Positions 25,231 through 36,315 of a stretch of DNA of 64,000 nucleotides are shown here, piece by piece; the first letter of the stretch is position 1; every line of letters starts with the position of its first letter. The notes beneath the pieces were generated by a model. The model was not told the origin of the DNA, did not search any database, and saw only the letters and a program-made list of their open reading frames with translations. The position numbers and the translations under genes are program-made. The DNA comes from Liquidambar formosana (lineage: Eukaryota > Streptophyta > Magnoliopsida > Saxifragales > Altingiaceae), in the NCBI GenBank assembly GCA_039720395.1, contig CM077827.1:25146416-25210415 (forward strand). The letters are read 5' to 3'.

Positions 25231-26182
25231 CTCTCTTAATGTCTTTAAACAAGAGGAGAGGAGAAGAGGGTTTGGAGGGAGTGAAATTCGTCATAATTCA
25301 GCAGCAGATTTTTTGAAAACCAGCAGTCGTATTTTAATCATAACATTTTCATCCGAAGTCAGAATTTGATGAAATTGGTCTTGTTAGAAAGATAATTCAA
25401 TTCTATACAACTTTGTATTTCACAAGCTTTGTCCAAATCCAACGTTTTCATACCCAAAAACGCGATTGAAGTTGCTGCTGCTGCAAAGTGACGAGAATCA
25501 CTTTTTCTTTTCTCTTGTTCTCTTTTTGTTTTCTATTTCTTTTCAAAGTTGAGTGAGTTTTGATCTCTTTGCTGTGATACCACTTTGACAAAGAGGAGGA
25601 TTCGTGTTGGTTTGATTCACTCTAAAGACCTGAGGAGCCACGAACAATTACAAACACAAGGGGAGCCACTTCCTAAGGTATTCTCCTTCTCTATTCAAGC
25701 TTAAACTAGGTTCTCATATGGGTTAGGCTTATTGCATGTTAAAGGTGACTTTTTTATCATGTATTAACACTCTAGCTAGTTAATATACATGGAATATCTA
25801 TTTTTTATCTACCGTTTAGCATGCTTTAGGGCTGTCCTTTAGGTTTTTAATGCATAGTTATGATTCTTGTGCTCCTGTTTGTCCTTGTGCTAGGATTAGT
25901 GTCATTGCATGTTAGAGTTAGGATTTTCATCATGTTATATTGCTTTAGTTAGTTAATATGCATGATTTAATTTCTGTTTAGTTTGGTTTTAGCATGATTA
26001 AAGTATGTTTTGTATGTTTTTAAGCATATTTGTGAGTTTAGGGTTTTAGAGTCATTGTTTCGTGTTTGTTTTCATATAACATGATAAAGTAGACTTTTTT
26101 ATTTGGTTTTTCTTCGTGTTTGCTGTATATGTTTTTCATATGGAGTAAACATGATAGTTTTGCATGCATGTTAGTATGTTTT

Positions 26183-27838
26183 TGTTAGAGTTATGCCCTA
26201 GAGCCAATCATAGAGATGATTGTTTAGGGATAAAGGAACAATCATTTGATTTCATTTATGTATGTCACATTTATTATTGATTTAATAAAAGGGCTTATTC
26301 TATTATGTTTGTATGCATCATTTATATTTACATAATATGTCCAAGGAGTTAGAGTTGAGAATATTGAATTACAAAGAGTTGTAATTATGAGACTGTAAAT
26401 ATATCTCTGTACTAAACTCCTAAATCATTCCTAGTTGAAGGTTCACTATGATGGACAGTAATGAACCATAGGACTAGCACTTGTTAGGTTGACTCTATAG
26501 GAGGATAGCTGGTCTCAAGCTATTTGTGTGGAGACACTACAACCAACAGGTGGGTGCCTGTTAATAGAATAGGTACACTGAATGTGACCAAAGATTTGAG
26601 ATAAACTGAATGGAGTTTTAACCTGCCTGTCAATCAGTTTCTCAATGTTATAGTGGTACAAGTAATCCTTAGACCTGAGACACCATAGTTACCTTATGCA
26701 TGTAGCTTTAGAAGTTTGATAACACTAAGTGCAGATTCTATTCATGGGTCTGTAAAGGTGTTCATTGGCCCTATTGCTATGTGTATGAAGGCATGTGAGT
26801 GATCAACAAGGAATCCATTACTCTCAGGAAAAAGAGAGAGAATGTCTCATATAGCATTCATAATATAACTCATTCAGTCCATGGCCATGGCAGTGTGAAT
26901 ATGGAAAGGAGTTTCCATAAGTTCATCATTGAGTTGATATTTATGAATGAGTATAAAGTGATTGAACTAGGGACTTGACAGACTTCCATGTCCTATTAGT
27001 TCAATTGGAGACATTGTGTAAATGGAAGGATGCAATTGTAACCTATAAACTATAACAGAAGGGTTCTTTGATAGATACATATTCACTTCATTAAGGACGA
27101 CACCATGAACCATATGCTAGGTGTTATTCATGGTTAGTAGAAGCCCTAATTGATATAAGTGAGTTATAATCAATTAGGGAATTGGAAGGAGTTCCAATTA
27201 GACCCTAAATGGAAAGAGTTCCATTGTGCACACCTCGTGCTATTCCTACTACTTGATGATGTGAACCCAATGGGTCACACACTGATCATGCAAGATGAGC
27301 TTTAAAGTCTATGAGAGAAAGGGTATGAGTGCATAAAGAATAGTTCTTTGAGGCCTATTTATATTTGATATAATTTATAGGGGTTATTATGCAATTTAGA
27401 GAAATTACATAACACCCTAATAGGGTTTCCCCCTAGGGCCGGCCCCCTTGAGTGTGGACTATATAAGTCACACTTTAAAGTGATGACATCATCACAAGAA
27501 GAAACCCCAAGGGGCTGTCCAGATTTTCCAGCCTCCCTCTCTCTCTCTCCTCTCTTCTCCTACACTAGCAACAACAAGGGAAAAGAAGGAAAAGACTTGA
27601 AGCTCTAGCTAGGTGTGGATACCGTTGGAGGCAGCACACTTGGGCTGCTCATTCACCGCTGTCCGGAATCAAAGCTTGGAGCAAAAAGGAGAAGACAAAA
27701 ATTCTGTAAGTGTTCTAACCCTCTTCATAGCTAGGGTTTGATTTTGTATATGCATAGTTAGATTCATGGGCTGTGGAATCAAAGGGAAAATTTTTATATT
27801 CCGCACTTTTTTTTTTCCCTCTTGTATGATTCCCAACA
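26183..27838 (+). mobile_element. Solo LTR of family B (probably Copia), duplication GTTTT
   Basis: 1656 bp from TGTTAGAGTTATG to TTCCCAACA. The flanks are GTTTT on both sides (26178-26182 and 27839-27843). The E2 LTR shows the empty site ('tatgttttagggttttt' at 34470-34490). There is no internal region. Assignment to Copia rests only on the CCCAACA-type terminus common in plant Copia LTRs. Confidence 0.9.
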
Positions 27839-28884
27839 GTTTTAGGGTTTTTATGCATGATATGGTTCTAGGAATATGTTAGGACTTATTATTGTTCGCT
27901 GTGTTGCTGTTAGCATGCTTAGTGGATGATTTTTAGGCCATAATACTATTCTGTCCAGATTTGCATGTTAGTGTTTTTGCATGGTTTTGAGCACTTGTAA
28001 GGGTGCAAATAGGTGTGGTATTTGTCCTATGGCAAATAGGGCTGCTTATGTCTGAAATGGCTAAATGCTTGGAGCTAATTGCGCTCAGGTAAGTGGGTGT
28101 GAAGGTGCCCCAATTCACCTTTCTTCTTAACTCATTCTCTTCTCCCTATCTAGGGTTAATTTTTAATACAAGTCCTATGGTTTAATTAGAGGTTTCCTTA
28201 ACCAACAAAATTCTGGTTTTTATTAAAGTTTCCATTTTGTGGATTTCTTTCCTAAAATCAAACTTTCTATCAAATTCAACTCTTTTGATCAAATAAGGAA
28301 ACCTAGGGTTTTAACCATAGGTTTATATTAGGTCTTAACCCTAATTCTAATCGAACTACGTGGACTTTGATCCATGTATTTCGTTGCATGGTACGTAGGC
28401 GCTCTTCGTGAGGCTCAAGTCCGTTCTAGGATCCAAGCATCCTAGGCTTCTTTTTGTTTTGTTTTGTTCTTCTTTATTTTCTGTTTTTATGTGCTTATTA
28501 TGCATGGATGGATGAATGAAATATATGATATGCATACAATTCTTGTGATAATATACTTGCTGATTTTTGTATGGGAAAGATCTTAATTTAGCCCAAATGA
28601 ACTGAGAGACCGAAAGGGTGACATGGGTGCCTATAGGCTTTGCCTAGAACCTTCCCATGTCATAACTTAGCCTCCGAATCCCCGATTTCTTTGGTTTCCA
28701 AAAGATTGGTTTTTGCCTTTCCTTTTTTTTATGGAGTCATTCAAATTGTTTTCCTAAAACAACCTGATTTTTAGGGTTTTCCTTGTTTCCTTTAAAAAAT
28801 AAGGTGGCGACTCCTTTCCTTTTTCTTTTTCAAATCCACTTTCTTTTCAATCCCTCGTGGGCCCAATTTCCGGGGTTCACAGTT

Positions 28885-28902
28885 TGGCGACTCCACTGGG
28901 GA
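28885..28902 (+). other. Primer binding site of E1 (tRNA-Arg)
   Basis: TGGCGACTCCACTGGGGA, 3 bp after the LTR, is complementary to the 3' end of a plant tRNA-Arg including CCA. tRNA-Arg priming is characteristic of Ogre-like elements. Confidence 0.88.
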
Positions 28903-29689
28903 TTTGTGGGCTAGACTATAAAGTTTAAATGGGCTAGGTTAATTTCTTATGTTTAATTAAAATCAATCACATTGCATCAGCTTGATTGTGTGCTTTCATT
29001 TATTGCATTGTGTGCGCAAACTCTTGCATGTTAGGATCGATGTCCCTCGATGTATCCTTGCCAACGATCGGCCTAGTCTCAACCTTGGTTTTCCTGATTC
29101 CATGTGTTGGGGCGAAAGCTATCAACCTCTCTTGCCTAGTACCCTTGGGCTTGCCCTTGGGTATATTAAATGAGTTAATCACGTACTGCTGGACCCACGC
29201 GGCGTTCCTGATGCCACATGTGGTTAGGTATAAGGATTGCTCAAGCAAGTGAAGGACCCTAGCCTACCCTTATCATTAGTCCATATAGACAGACTTGTAG
29301 GACACTACGGTCTCACCTTTATGCACCCACAATTGTTTGTAATGATGCTATGCCGTGTTTGTGGTGTGAGGCTTTATATCTTATGCCCTTAATATAGACC
29401 TTTAAACCCTAGCCTTCGTTAAGGCCATGGGTTAGGAGGAATAAATTAAGGAAATAGGATGTAAAGCTATGTTTGTGATGTGCTAGTCCTAGGGGATTAA
29501 TTAAACCTAATTGAAGGACTCTATGCCCTATTCTTTAAAACATACCCTTAATCCATGACCCCTGTAAAGGTAATTGGATAAAAGGAATGAATTAATTGAA
29601 CATGGTGTAGAGACCGAATTCATTAAGGAAAATATGGAAGTTTAGGATAGATCCTTAGGCTAAAGGTTAAAACTTTTCTATCCATAGAC
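28903..29689 (+). other. E1 5' leader
   Basis: About 790 bp between primer site and gag. It contains small overlapping ORFs (up to 88 codons) that are near-identical in E2 but show no domain. The extra ORF found upstream of gag in some Ogre elements is not present here. Confidence 0.6.
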
Positions 29690-31645
29690 GTGCTGGCTTG
29701 GATCCGCAATCCACAAGGGCGTCTAGTGAGTGTTGAGTCTACCCATCAGACAGACATGGCCGACGAAAGAACTAGTGAGGGGCACTTTGACCTTGAGGCT
29801 TGCCTGAAAGCCATCATGACCAAGCTTGACCATACCGCCGAGACATCCGATACCGCATTGAAAATGGCTCAAGAGAACCAACAGAAGATGGCGGATCTTG
29901 AACAAAATGGCTCTAAGGCCCATTCCTCGGGTATACCTCATGGGGCTGGCACCGAAGAGGGACCTCAATCCAATGAGAACACCAAGACAAGGGGGGAAAG
30001 TAGCTCGAAACCTGAGATCACCGACCTAGAAGGGGAAGCCAAGGGGAAAGGTTCTAGCAGTGATTCCGTGTTAGCTAGCAAGGTAGAAGCATTGGAGAGA
30101 ACTATAAAAGGGATTCGCAGGGCTGATGACATGGTCGATGTGCGGACTCTATCCCTGTTTCCAACGGCTCGTATTCCACTACAATTCAAGATGCCGGAGT
30201 TAGAAAAGTTCGATGGGACGGGTTGCCCTAAGACTCATTTGAAGATGTACGTGCGAGCTATGCACCCTCGACGGGCTACTGACGAGCTTTTAGCTCAAAT
30301 GTTCCATGAAACCTTGGCCACTTCTGCTTTGAAATGGTTCTTATCCTTGGATGAGAATAGAACCCGGACTTGGGAAGACATATGCAATGAGTTTTCAGAG
30401 CACTACAAGTATAACACAGAGGTGGACGTTACTCGAAGGGACCTAGAAACTACCAAGCAAGGGGCTCATGAAACTTTCTCCGCTTACATTACAAGGTGGA
30501 GACAAAAGGCGTCGAGAATGACGGATAGGCCGAATGAGGAGGACCAAATTCAGCTGGTGGTTAAGAACTTGCTGCCCGTATATCACAAGCACTTATTTGC
30601 CCACTATTTCCCAAATTTCAAAGCTCTTATTGGGGCTGGCACGCAGGTTGTAGATGCTATCAATGATGGGACAATCAAGACTGAGGAAGTGAGGAGTCGC
30701 AAAACAAACTTTATTGGAAAGAACAATGCCGAGGTCAACACCATAACTCAACCCATCCAACCCTTTTCTCTCAATGATGTCAACCCACCTCGCCAATTCA
30801 CTGACCTATTCATGCCACTCGAAAGAGTCCTTGAAAAGCTCATAAGTCGTGACCTATTAAAGCCACTCGACCCAAGACCTCCACCAAATCCCTTACCCAA
30901 GAGCTACAATGAGAATGAGTACTGCAAGTACCATCAATCCAAAGGCCATGCCACCAATCGCTGTATTTGCCTTCGCCACCAAGTCCAAGACCTCATTGAC
31001 AAGCAAGTCATTTCACCACCAACCCGTCCAAATGTCACCCGTAATCCTCTCCCATCACACAACAACACACCCCCACCTAACACCATAAATGCCATTGGGG
31101 TTGAATCCTCTCGCCCTCGCCATCCCATAAGACAATACACTCCGCTCCCCATGACCTTAACCCGTCTCTTCACCATTTACCGCAATAACAGCCTTATCAT
31201 GCCACTTCCACCAAAGCCAAGACCATCAACCCCTCACCAATATTGCCAATACCATCGTGCACCCGGCCATGACACCGAGGCTTGTTCTATACTAAAGAAG
31301 ATCATCCAAGACCTCATTGACCAAAAGGTTTTGTTGTTGCTAAAGAAATCTATCCAACAAGAGCTGAAAGAAAGATATGAAGCAGGGGATCCTCAGGTTG
31401 GCCTATTAGGTGAAGCGTCGGGGAAATATGATTACTATGTGCTGTACTCAAGCCCAAGTCCGATATCAGATGAGCCGATAGTCCCTTCAGGTTGGGATGA
31501 CTTGCCGACAGAGATGGAGAGCATCGACATGATAGAATGGGATGACTTGATGAATGACCCCGAGGAAGTCCATGACATATGGGCTAGCGATGATGAGTTG
31601 GACCATATAACCAGAGGGGGTCGTCATTTCAAGCCCCCCACCTAG
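29690..31645 (+). CDS. gag: E1 Gag polyprotein, C-terminally frameshifted
   Basis: 651 codons. Residues ~170-330 carry the plant retrotransposon gag capsid region (for example HFDLEACLKAI upstream, then LATSALKWFLSLDENRTRTW and ETFSAYITRWRQKASRM). Two zinc knuckles of the C-x2-H-x4-H-x4-C type lie at residues 412-425 and 519-532; this CHHC variant of the retroviral CCHC knuckle recurs in Tat gags. Gag packages the element RNA in cytoplasmic particles. The chosen ATG gives the longest frame; a second in-frame ATG (MADERTSEG, residue 23) is also possible. Compared with E2, one base is missing near 31637 (CCCCCC instead of CCTCCCC), giving TAG at 31643. In E2 gag and protease share one frame, so this stop is damage and not a normal gag end. 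Confidence 0.85.
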   Translation: MLAWIRNPQGRLVSVESTHQTDMADERTSEGHFDLEACLKAIMTKLDHTAETSDTALKMAQENQQKMADLEQNGSKAHSSGIPHGAGTEEGPQSNENTKTRGESSSKPEITDLEGEAKGKGSSSDSVLASKVEALERTIKGIRRADDMVDVRTLSLFPTARIPLQFKMPELEKFDGTGCPKTHLKMYVRAMHPRRATDELLAQMFHETLATSALKWFLSLDENRTRTWEDICNEFSEHYKYNTEVDVTRRDLETTKQGAHETFSAYITRWRQKASRMTDRPNEEDQIQLVVKNLLPVYHKHLFAHYFPNFKALIGAGTQVVDAINDGTIKTEEVRSRKTNFIGKNNAEVNTITQPIQPFSLNDVNPPRQFTDLFMPLERVLEKLISRDLLKPLDPRPPPNPLPKSYNENEYCKYHQSKGHATNRCICLRHQVQDLIDKQVISPPTRPNVTRNPLPSHNNTPPPNTINAIGVESSRPRHPIRQYTPLPMTLTRLFTIYRNNSLIMPLPPKPRPSTPHQYCQYHRAPGHDTEACSILKKIIQDLIDQKVLLLLKKSIQQELKERYEAGDPQVGLLGEASGKYDYYVLYSSPSPISDEPIVPSGWDDLPTEMESIDMIEWDDLMNDPEEVHDIWASDDELDHITRGGRHFKPPT

Positions 31646-32718
31646 AATCTGAAAATCCGTTGGAAGATTTGGAAGGGCAGAGGCGTCCTAGCTTGCAAGA
31701 AGAAGAGGATGAAGTGCTTAGGCAGCTGAAGAAGACCAATGCCAACATTACTATTTGGGGCTTGCTCATGGCCTCGCATAAGCACAGACAGACCGTGTTG
31801 AAACTGTTGAATCAGATACAAGTGCCTGTTGACACATCCCCCGAGGGATTGGTACATTTGGTGAACCCAACTCCCAAGAACTCAACCATCGTGTTCACCG
31901 ATGTAGACCTACCTAAAAGCGGGCCGAGCCATTCTCAAGCTCTCTATGTGACCGTTGACACTATGGGGAAGAGGGTTCCCACCGTTCTTATCGACAATGG
32001 GTCCGCACTGAATGTATGTCCTCTCCGAACTGCCACTGTTTTGGGTTTGGGACCCACTGATTTCACGCCATCTGGGCAGACCGTAAGAGCTTATGACAAC
32101 ACCCGCCGAGAAGTAATAGGGGTAGTTACTTTGCCTCTTATCATGGGACCCACTGAATTTAGGGTGGAATTCCAAGTGTTGGATGTGCCGTCATGTTTCA
32201 ACTTGTTGTTGGGCCGACCTTGGATCCATCCTGCTGGGGCTGTGCCATCTTCACTCCATCAAAAGGTGAAGTTTCCTTATGAAGGAGCTATAGTAACGCT
32301 TCAAGGGGACTATGAATTGAAACTCGCAGGTGTGCCTATATGTGAGATACAACCTGAATCAGCAGCGATACCGCTATCTGGGTTTGATTATGTCCAATGC
32401 ATTGAGAAAGAGCTGAATGAATCATCACGCCATTACTCTTCTATAAAGCAGTACATCCCATATACTTTTTATCCAAGTTCCGACCCAGCCGTGGCAGATA
32501 AAAGTTTTGGTGATAGATACTTCACAGAAGGGCCGAATCCTCAAAGTTTGACAAGTTGGTACCACTCTATCCAAGATCTATATGGAAGCTTGAAAGAGGA
32601 AGACTGGGCAGAGAACCTTGATGCGGGGGCTATGACTGAAATGTTCCAAGACATGATCCTCACCGTGGAAGACTCGACTATTGAAGAACTCCAGGGTTCA
32701 TCCATTAGCCATGCTACC
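31646..32718 (+). pseudogene. E1 protease region, split by E2, with an in-frame replaced segment
   Basis: The frame continues from 31660 (MEDLEGQRRPSLQEEEDEV). The aspartic protease motif LIDNGSALNV is present, followed by the hydrophobic NLLLGRPWIHPAGAVPS. At 32415-32591 a 177-bp segment of unknown origin replaces 462 bp found in E2 (39042-39503), and the reading frame is kept. E2 is inserted after 32718; the remaining 28-29 codons resume at 50036. Reading on past 32718 enters the E2 LTR and is meaningless. Confidence 0.85.
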
Positions 32719-35505
32719 TGTCACACCCCATTTTTGCACCACCTTACTAGGGCTCATCATTTCATGCATGTTTTTGTTTTGTTTTTGAGTCTAGTCACTT
32801 GCATTAGTTTTCTAGAGTCACAAGGACAATGGATATGAATTTTGGTTCAAATTGGAGTTGATCTTGAGGGATAATAAGAGCTTTTGTGACTTGAGGGGCA
32901 TAATCGTCTTTTAAGTCCCAAACTTTTCATTTGACCTTGGAATGATCTCCAAATTGTCAATTGGAGTTCATATGGATGCATAAGAGGTATTTTTAGTGTC
33001 AATTTGGTAAGTCAATGGCTCGGGATTAAAATGGCTCGATGTGGTTCAAGTTGGTTAATTGACCCTTCCTTGGGTTAGCTCTAATTGACTCACAATTACC
33101 AACCAAATCTTTTCAAATTGACTTTCATTAGTCATCATTTTACCCTCAAAAGTGTTTCATGAAGTTCAATTTTGATATGGCCTGATGATGAGTTTAGTGT
33201 GGTTATTTACGGATTATCCTTGAAGAATTAGTGCGAATCACAGCATGAGATTTTTGGTTAAAATGAAAAGAAAATTATTTTATTAAATTAGCCATTTTTA
33301 TCATGACACTAACACGTGTACGTATGTGATGAGTGTGTGTACGCACATATGATACATGTGCATGCGTGTTAGCGGTCAGTCTCCCAATTTTTATAAAAGA
33401 CAATTTCCTTTTCCTATTCAGATTAGAAGTCTTTTATCATTATAAAATACCTTTTGATTATTCTCCAAAGAAACCTAGTCCAGGAAGGAAAGGGAAACTC
33501 CAGATTTCAGCTATAAATACTCTCTTAATGTCTTTAAACAAGAGGAGAGGAGAAGAGGGTTTGGAGGGAGTGAAATTCGTCATAATTCAGCAGCAGATTT
33601 TCTGAAAACCAGCAGTCGTATTTTAATCATAACTTTTTCATCCAAAGTCAGAATTTGATGAAATTGGTCTTGTTAGAAAGATAATTCAATTCTCTACAAC
33701 TTTGTATTTCACAAGCTTTGTCCAAATCCAACGTTTTCATACCCAAAAACGCGATTGAAGTTGCTGCTGCTGCAAAGTGACGAGAATCACTTTTTCTTTT
33801 CTCTTGTTCTCTTTTTGTTTTCTATTTCTTTTCAAAGTTGAGTGAGTTTTGATCTCTTTGCTGTGATACCACTTTGACAAAGAGGAGGATTCGTGTTGGT
33901 TTGATTCACTCTAAAGACCTGAGGAGCCACGAACAATTACAAACACAAGGGGAGCCACTTCCTAAGGTATTCTCCTTCTCTATTCAAGCTTAAACTAGGT
34001 TCTCATATGGGTTAGGCTTATTGCATGTTAAAGGTGACTTTTTTATCATGTATTAACACTCTAGCTAGTTAATATACATGGAATATCTATTTTTTATCTA
34101 CTGTTTAGCATGCTTTAGGGCTGTCCTTTAGGTTTTTAATGCATAGTTATGATTCTTGTGCTCCTGTTTGTCCTTGTGCTAGGATTAGTGTCATTGCATG
34201 TTAGAGTTAGGATTTTCATCATGTTATATTGCTTTAGTTAGTTAATATGCATGATTTAATTTCTGTTTAGTTTGGTTTTAGCATGATTAAAGTATGTTTT
34301 GTATGTTTTTAAGCATATTTGTGAGTTTAGGGTTTTAGAGTCATTGTTTCGTGTTTGTTTTCATATAGCATGATAAAGTAGACTTTTTTATTTGGTTTTT
34401 CTTCGTGTTTGCTGTATATGTTTTTCATATGGAGTAAACATGATAGTTTTGCATGCATGTTAGTATGTTTTAGGGTTTTTATGCATGATATGGTTCTAGG
34501 AATATGTTAGGACTTATTATTGTTCGCTGTTTTTGCTATTGGCATGCTTAGTGGATGATTTTAGGTCATAATACTATTCTGTCCAGATTTGCATGTTAGT
34601 GTTTTTGCATGGTTTTGAGCACTTGTAAGGGTGCAAATAGGTGTGGTATTTGTCCTATGGCAAATAGGGCTGCTTATGTCTGAAATGGCTAAATGCTTGG
34701 AGCTAATTGCGCTCAGGTAAGTGGGTGTGAAGGTGCCCCAATTCACCTTTCTTCTTAACTCATTCTCTTCTCCCTATTTAGGGTTAATTTTTAATATGAT
34801 CCTATGGTTTAATTAGAGGTTTCCTTAACCAACAAAATTCTGGTTTTTATTAAAGTTTCCATTTTGTGGATTTCTTTCCTAAAATCAAACTTTCTATCAT
34901 ATTCAACTCTTTTGATCAAATAAGGAAACCTAGGGTTTTTAACCATAGGTTTATATTAGGTCTTAACCCTAATTCTAATCGAACTACGTGGACTTTGATC
35001 CATGTATTTCGTTGCATGGTACGTAGGCGCTCTTCGTGAGGCTCAAGTCCGTTCTAGGATCCAAGCATCCTAGGTTTATTTATGTTTTCTTTTCTTCTTT
35101 TTATTTTCTGTTTTTATTTGCTTATTATGCATGGATGGATGAATGAAATATATGATATGCATGCAATTCTTGTGATGATATACTTGCTGATTTTTGTATG
35201 GAAAGATCTTAATTTAGCCCAAATGAACTGAGAGACCGAAAGGGTGACATGGGTGCCTATAGGCTTTGCCTAGAACCTTCCCATGTCATAACTTAGCCTC
35301 CGAATCCCCGATTTCTTTGGTTTTCAAAAGATTGGTTTTTGCCTTTCCTTTTTTTATGGAGTCATTCAAATTGTTTTCCTAAAACAAACTATTTTTAGGG
35401 TTTTCCTTGTTTCCTTTAAAAAATAAGGTGGCGACTCCTTTCCTTTTTCTTTTTCAAACCCACTTTCTTTTCAATCCCTCGTGGGCCCAATTTCCGGGGT
35501 TCACA
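32719..35505 (+). mobile_element. 5' LTR of E2
   Basis: 2787 bp, TGTCACACCCC to GGGGTTCACA. TATA box at 33512-33519. A copy of TGGCGACTCC, identical to the first 10 nt of the primer site, lies in U5 at 35429-35438. Confidence 0.95.
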
Positions 35506-35508
35506 GTT

Positions 35509-35526
35509 TGGCGACTCCACTGGGGA
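35509..35526 (+). other. Primer binding site of E2 (tRNA-Arg)
   Basis: The same 18-nt site as in E1, 3 bp after the LTR end. Confidence 0.88.
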
Positions 35527-36315
35527 TTTGTGGGCTAGACTCTATAAAGTTTAATTGGGCTAGGTTAATTTCTTATGTTTAATTAAAATCAATCACATTG
35601 CATCCGCTTGATTGTGTGCTTTCATTTATTGCATTGTGTGCGCAAACTCTTGCATGCTAGGATCGATGTCCCTCGATGTATCCTTGCCAACGATCGGCCT
35701 AGTCTCAACCTTGGTTTTCCTGATTCCATGTGTTGGGGCGAAAGCTATCAACCTCTCTTGCCTAGTACCCTTGGGCTTGCCCTTGGGTATATTAAATGAG
35801 TTAATCACGTACTGCTGGACCCACGCGGCGTTCCTGATGCCACATGTGGTTAGGTATAAGGATTGCTCAAGCAAGTGAAGGACCCTAGCCTACCCTTATC
35901 ATTAGTCTATATAGACAGACTTGTAGGACACTACGGTCTCACCTTTATGCACCCACAATTGTTTGTAATGATGCTATGCTGTGTTTGTGGTGTGAGGCTT
36001 CATATCTTATGCCCTTAATATAGACCTTTAAACCCTAGCCTTCGTTAAGGCCATGGGTTAGGAGGAATAAATTAAGGAAATAGGATGTAAAGCTATGTTT
36101 GTGATGTGCTAGTCCTAGGGGATTAATTAAACCTAGTTGAAGGACTCTATGCCCTATTCTTTAAAACATACCCTTAATCCATGATCCCTGTAAAGGTAAT
36201 TGGATAAAAGGAATGAATTAATTGAACATGGTGTAGAGACCGAGTTCATCAAGGAAAATATGGAGGTTTAGGACAAGTCCTTAGGCTAAAGGTTAAAACT
36301 TTTCTATCCATAGAC

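Larger units (their letters stand above)
24426..28881 (+). mobile_element. 5' LTR of E1, with nested solo LTR
   Basis: TGTCACACCCC...GGGGTTCACA. Without the 1656-bp insert at 26183-27838 and its 5-bp duplication, it is about 2795 bp and closely matches the E2 LTRs. The TATAAATA box is at 25223-25230, so transcription should start about 30 bp downstream. Confidence 0.92.

Noticed and set aside
25044..25316. 90-codon ORF beginning MCVRTYDTCACVLAV, repeated at 33333, 47860 and 5839 (-)
   Set aside because: It lies inside the family A LTR across the TATA box, so its start is upstream of the expected transcript. Its conservation is explained by the LTRs being recent copies. No domain is recognisable.
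28986..29252. 88-codon ORF in the E1 leader (and 35612-35878 in E2)
   Set aside because: Overlapping ORFs of similar length occur on both strands. There is no domain, and identity between E1 and E2 reflects recent common origin. It does not resemble the extra ORF of Ogre elements.
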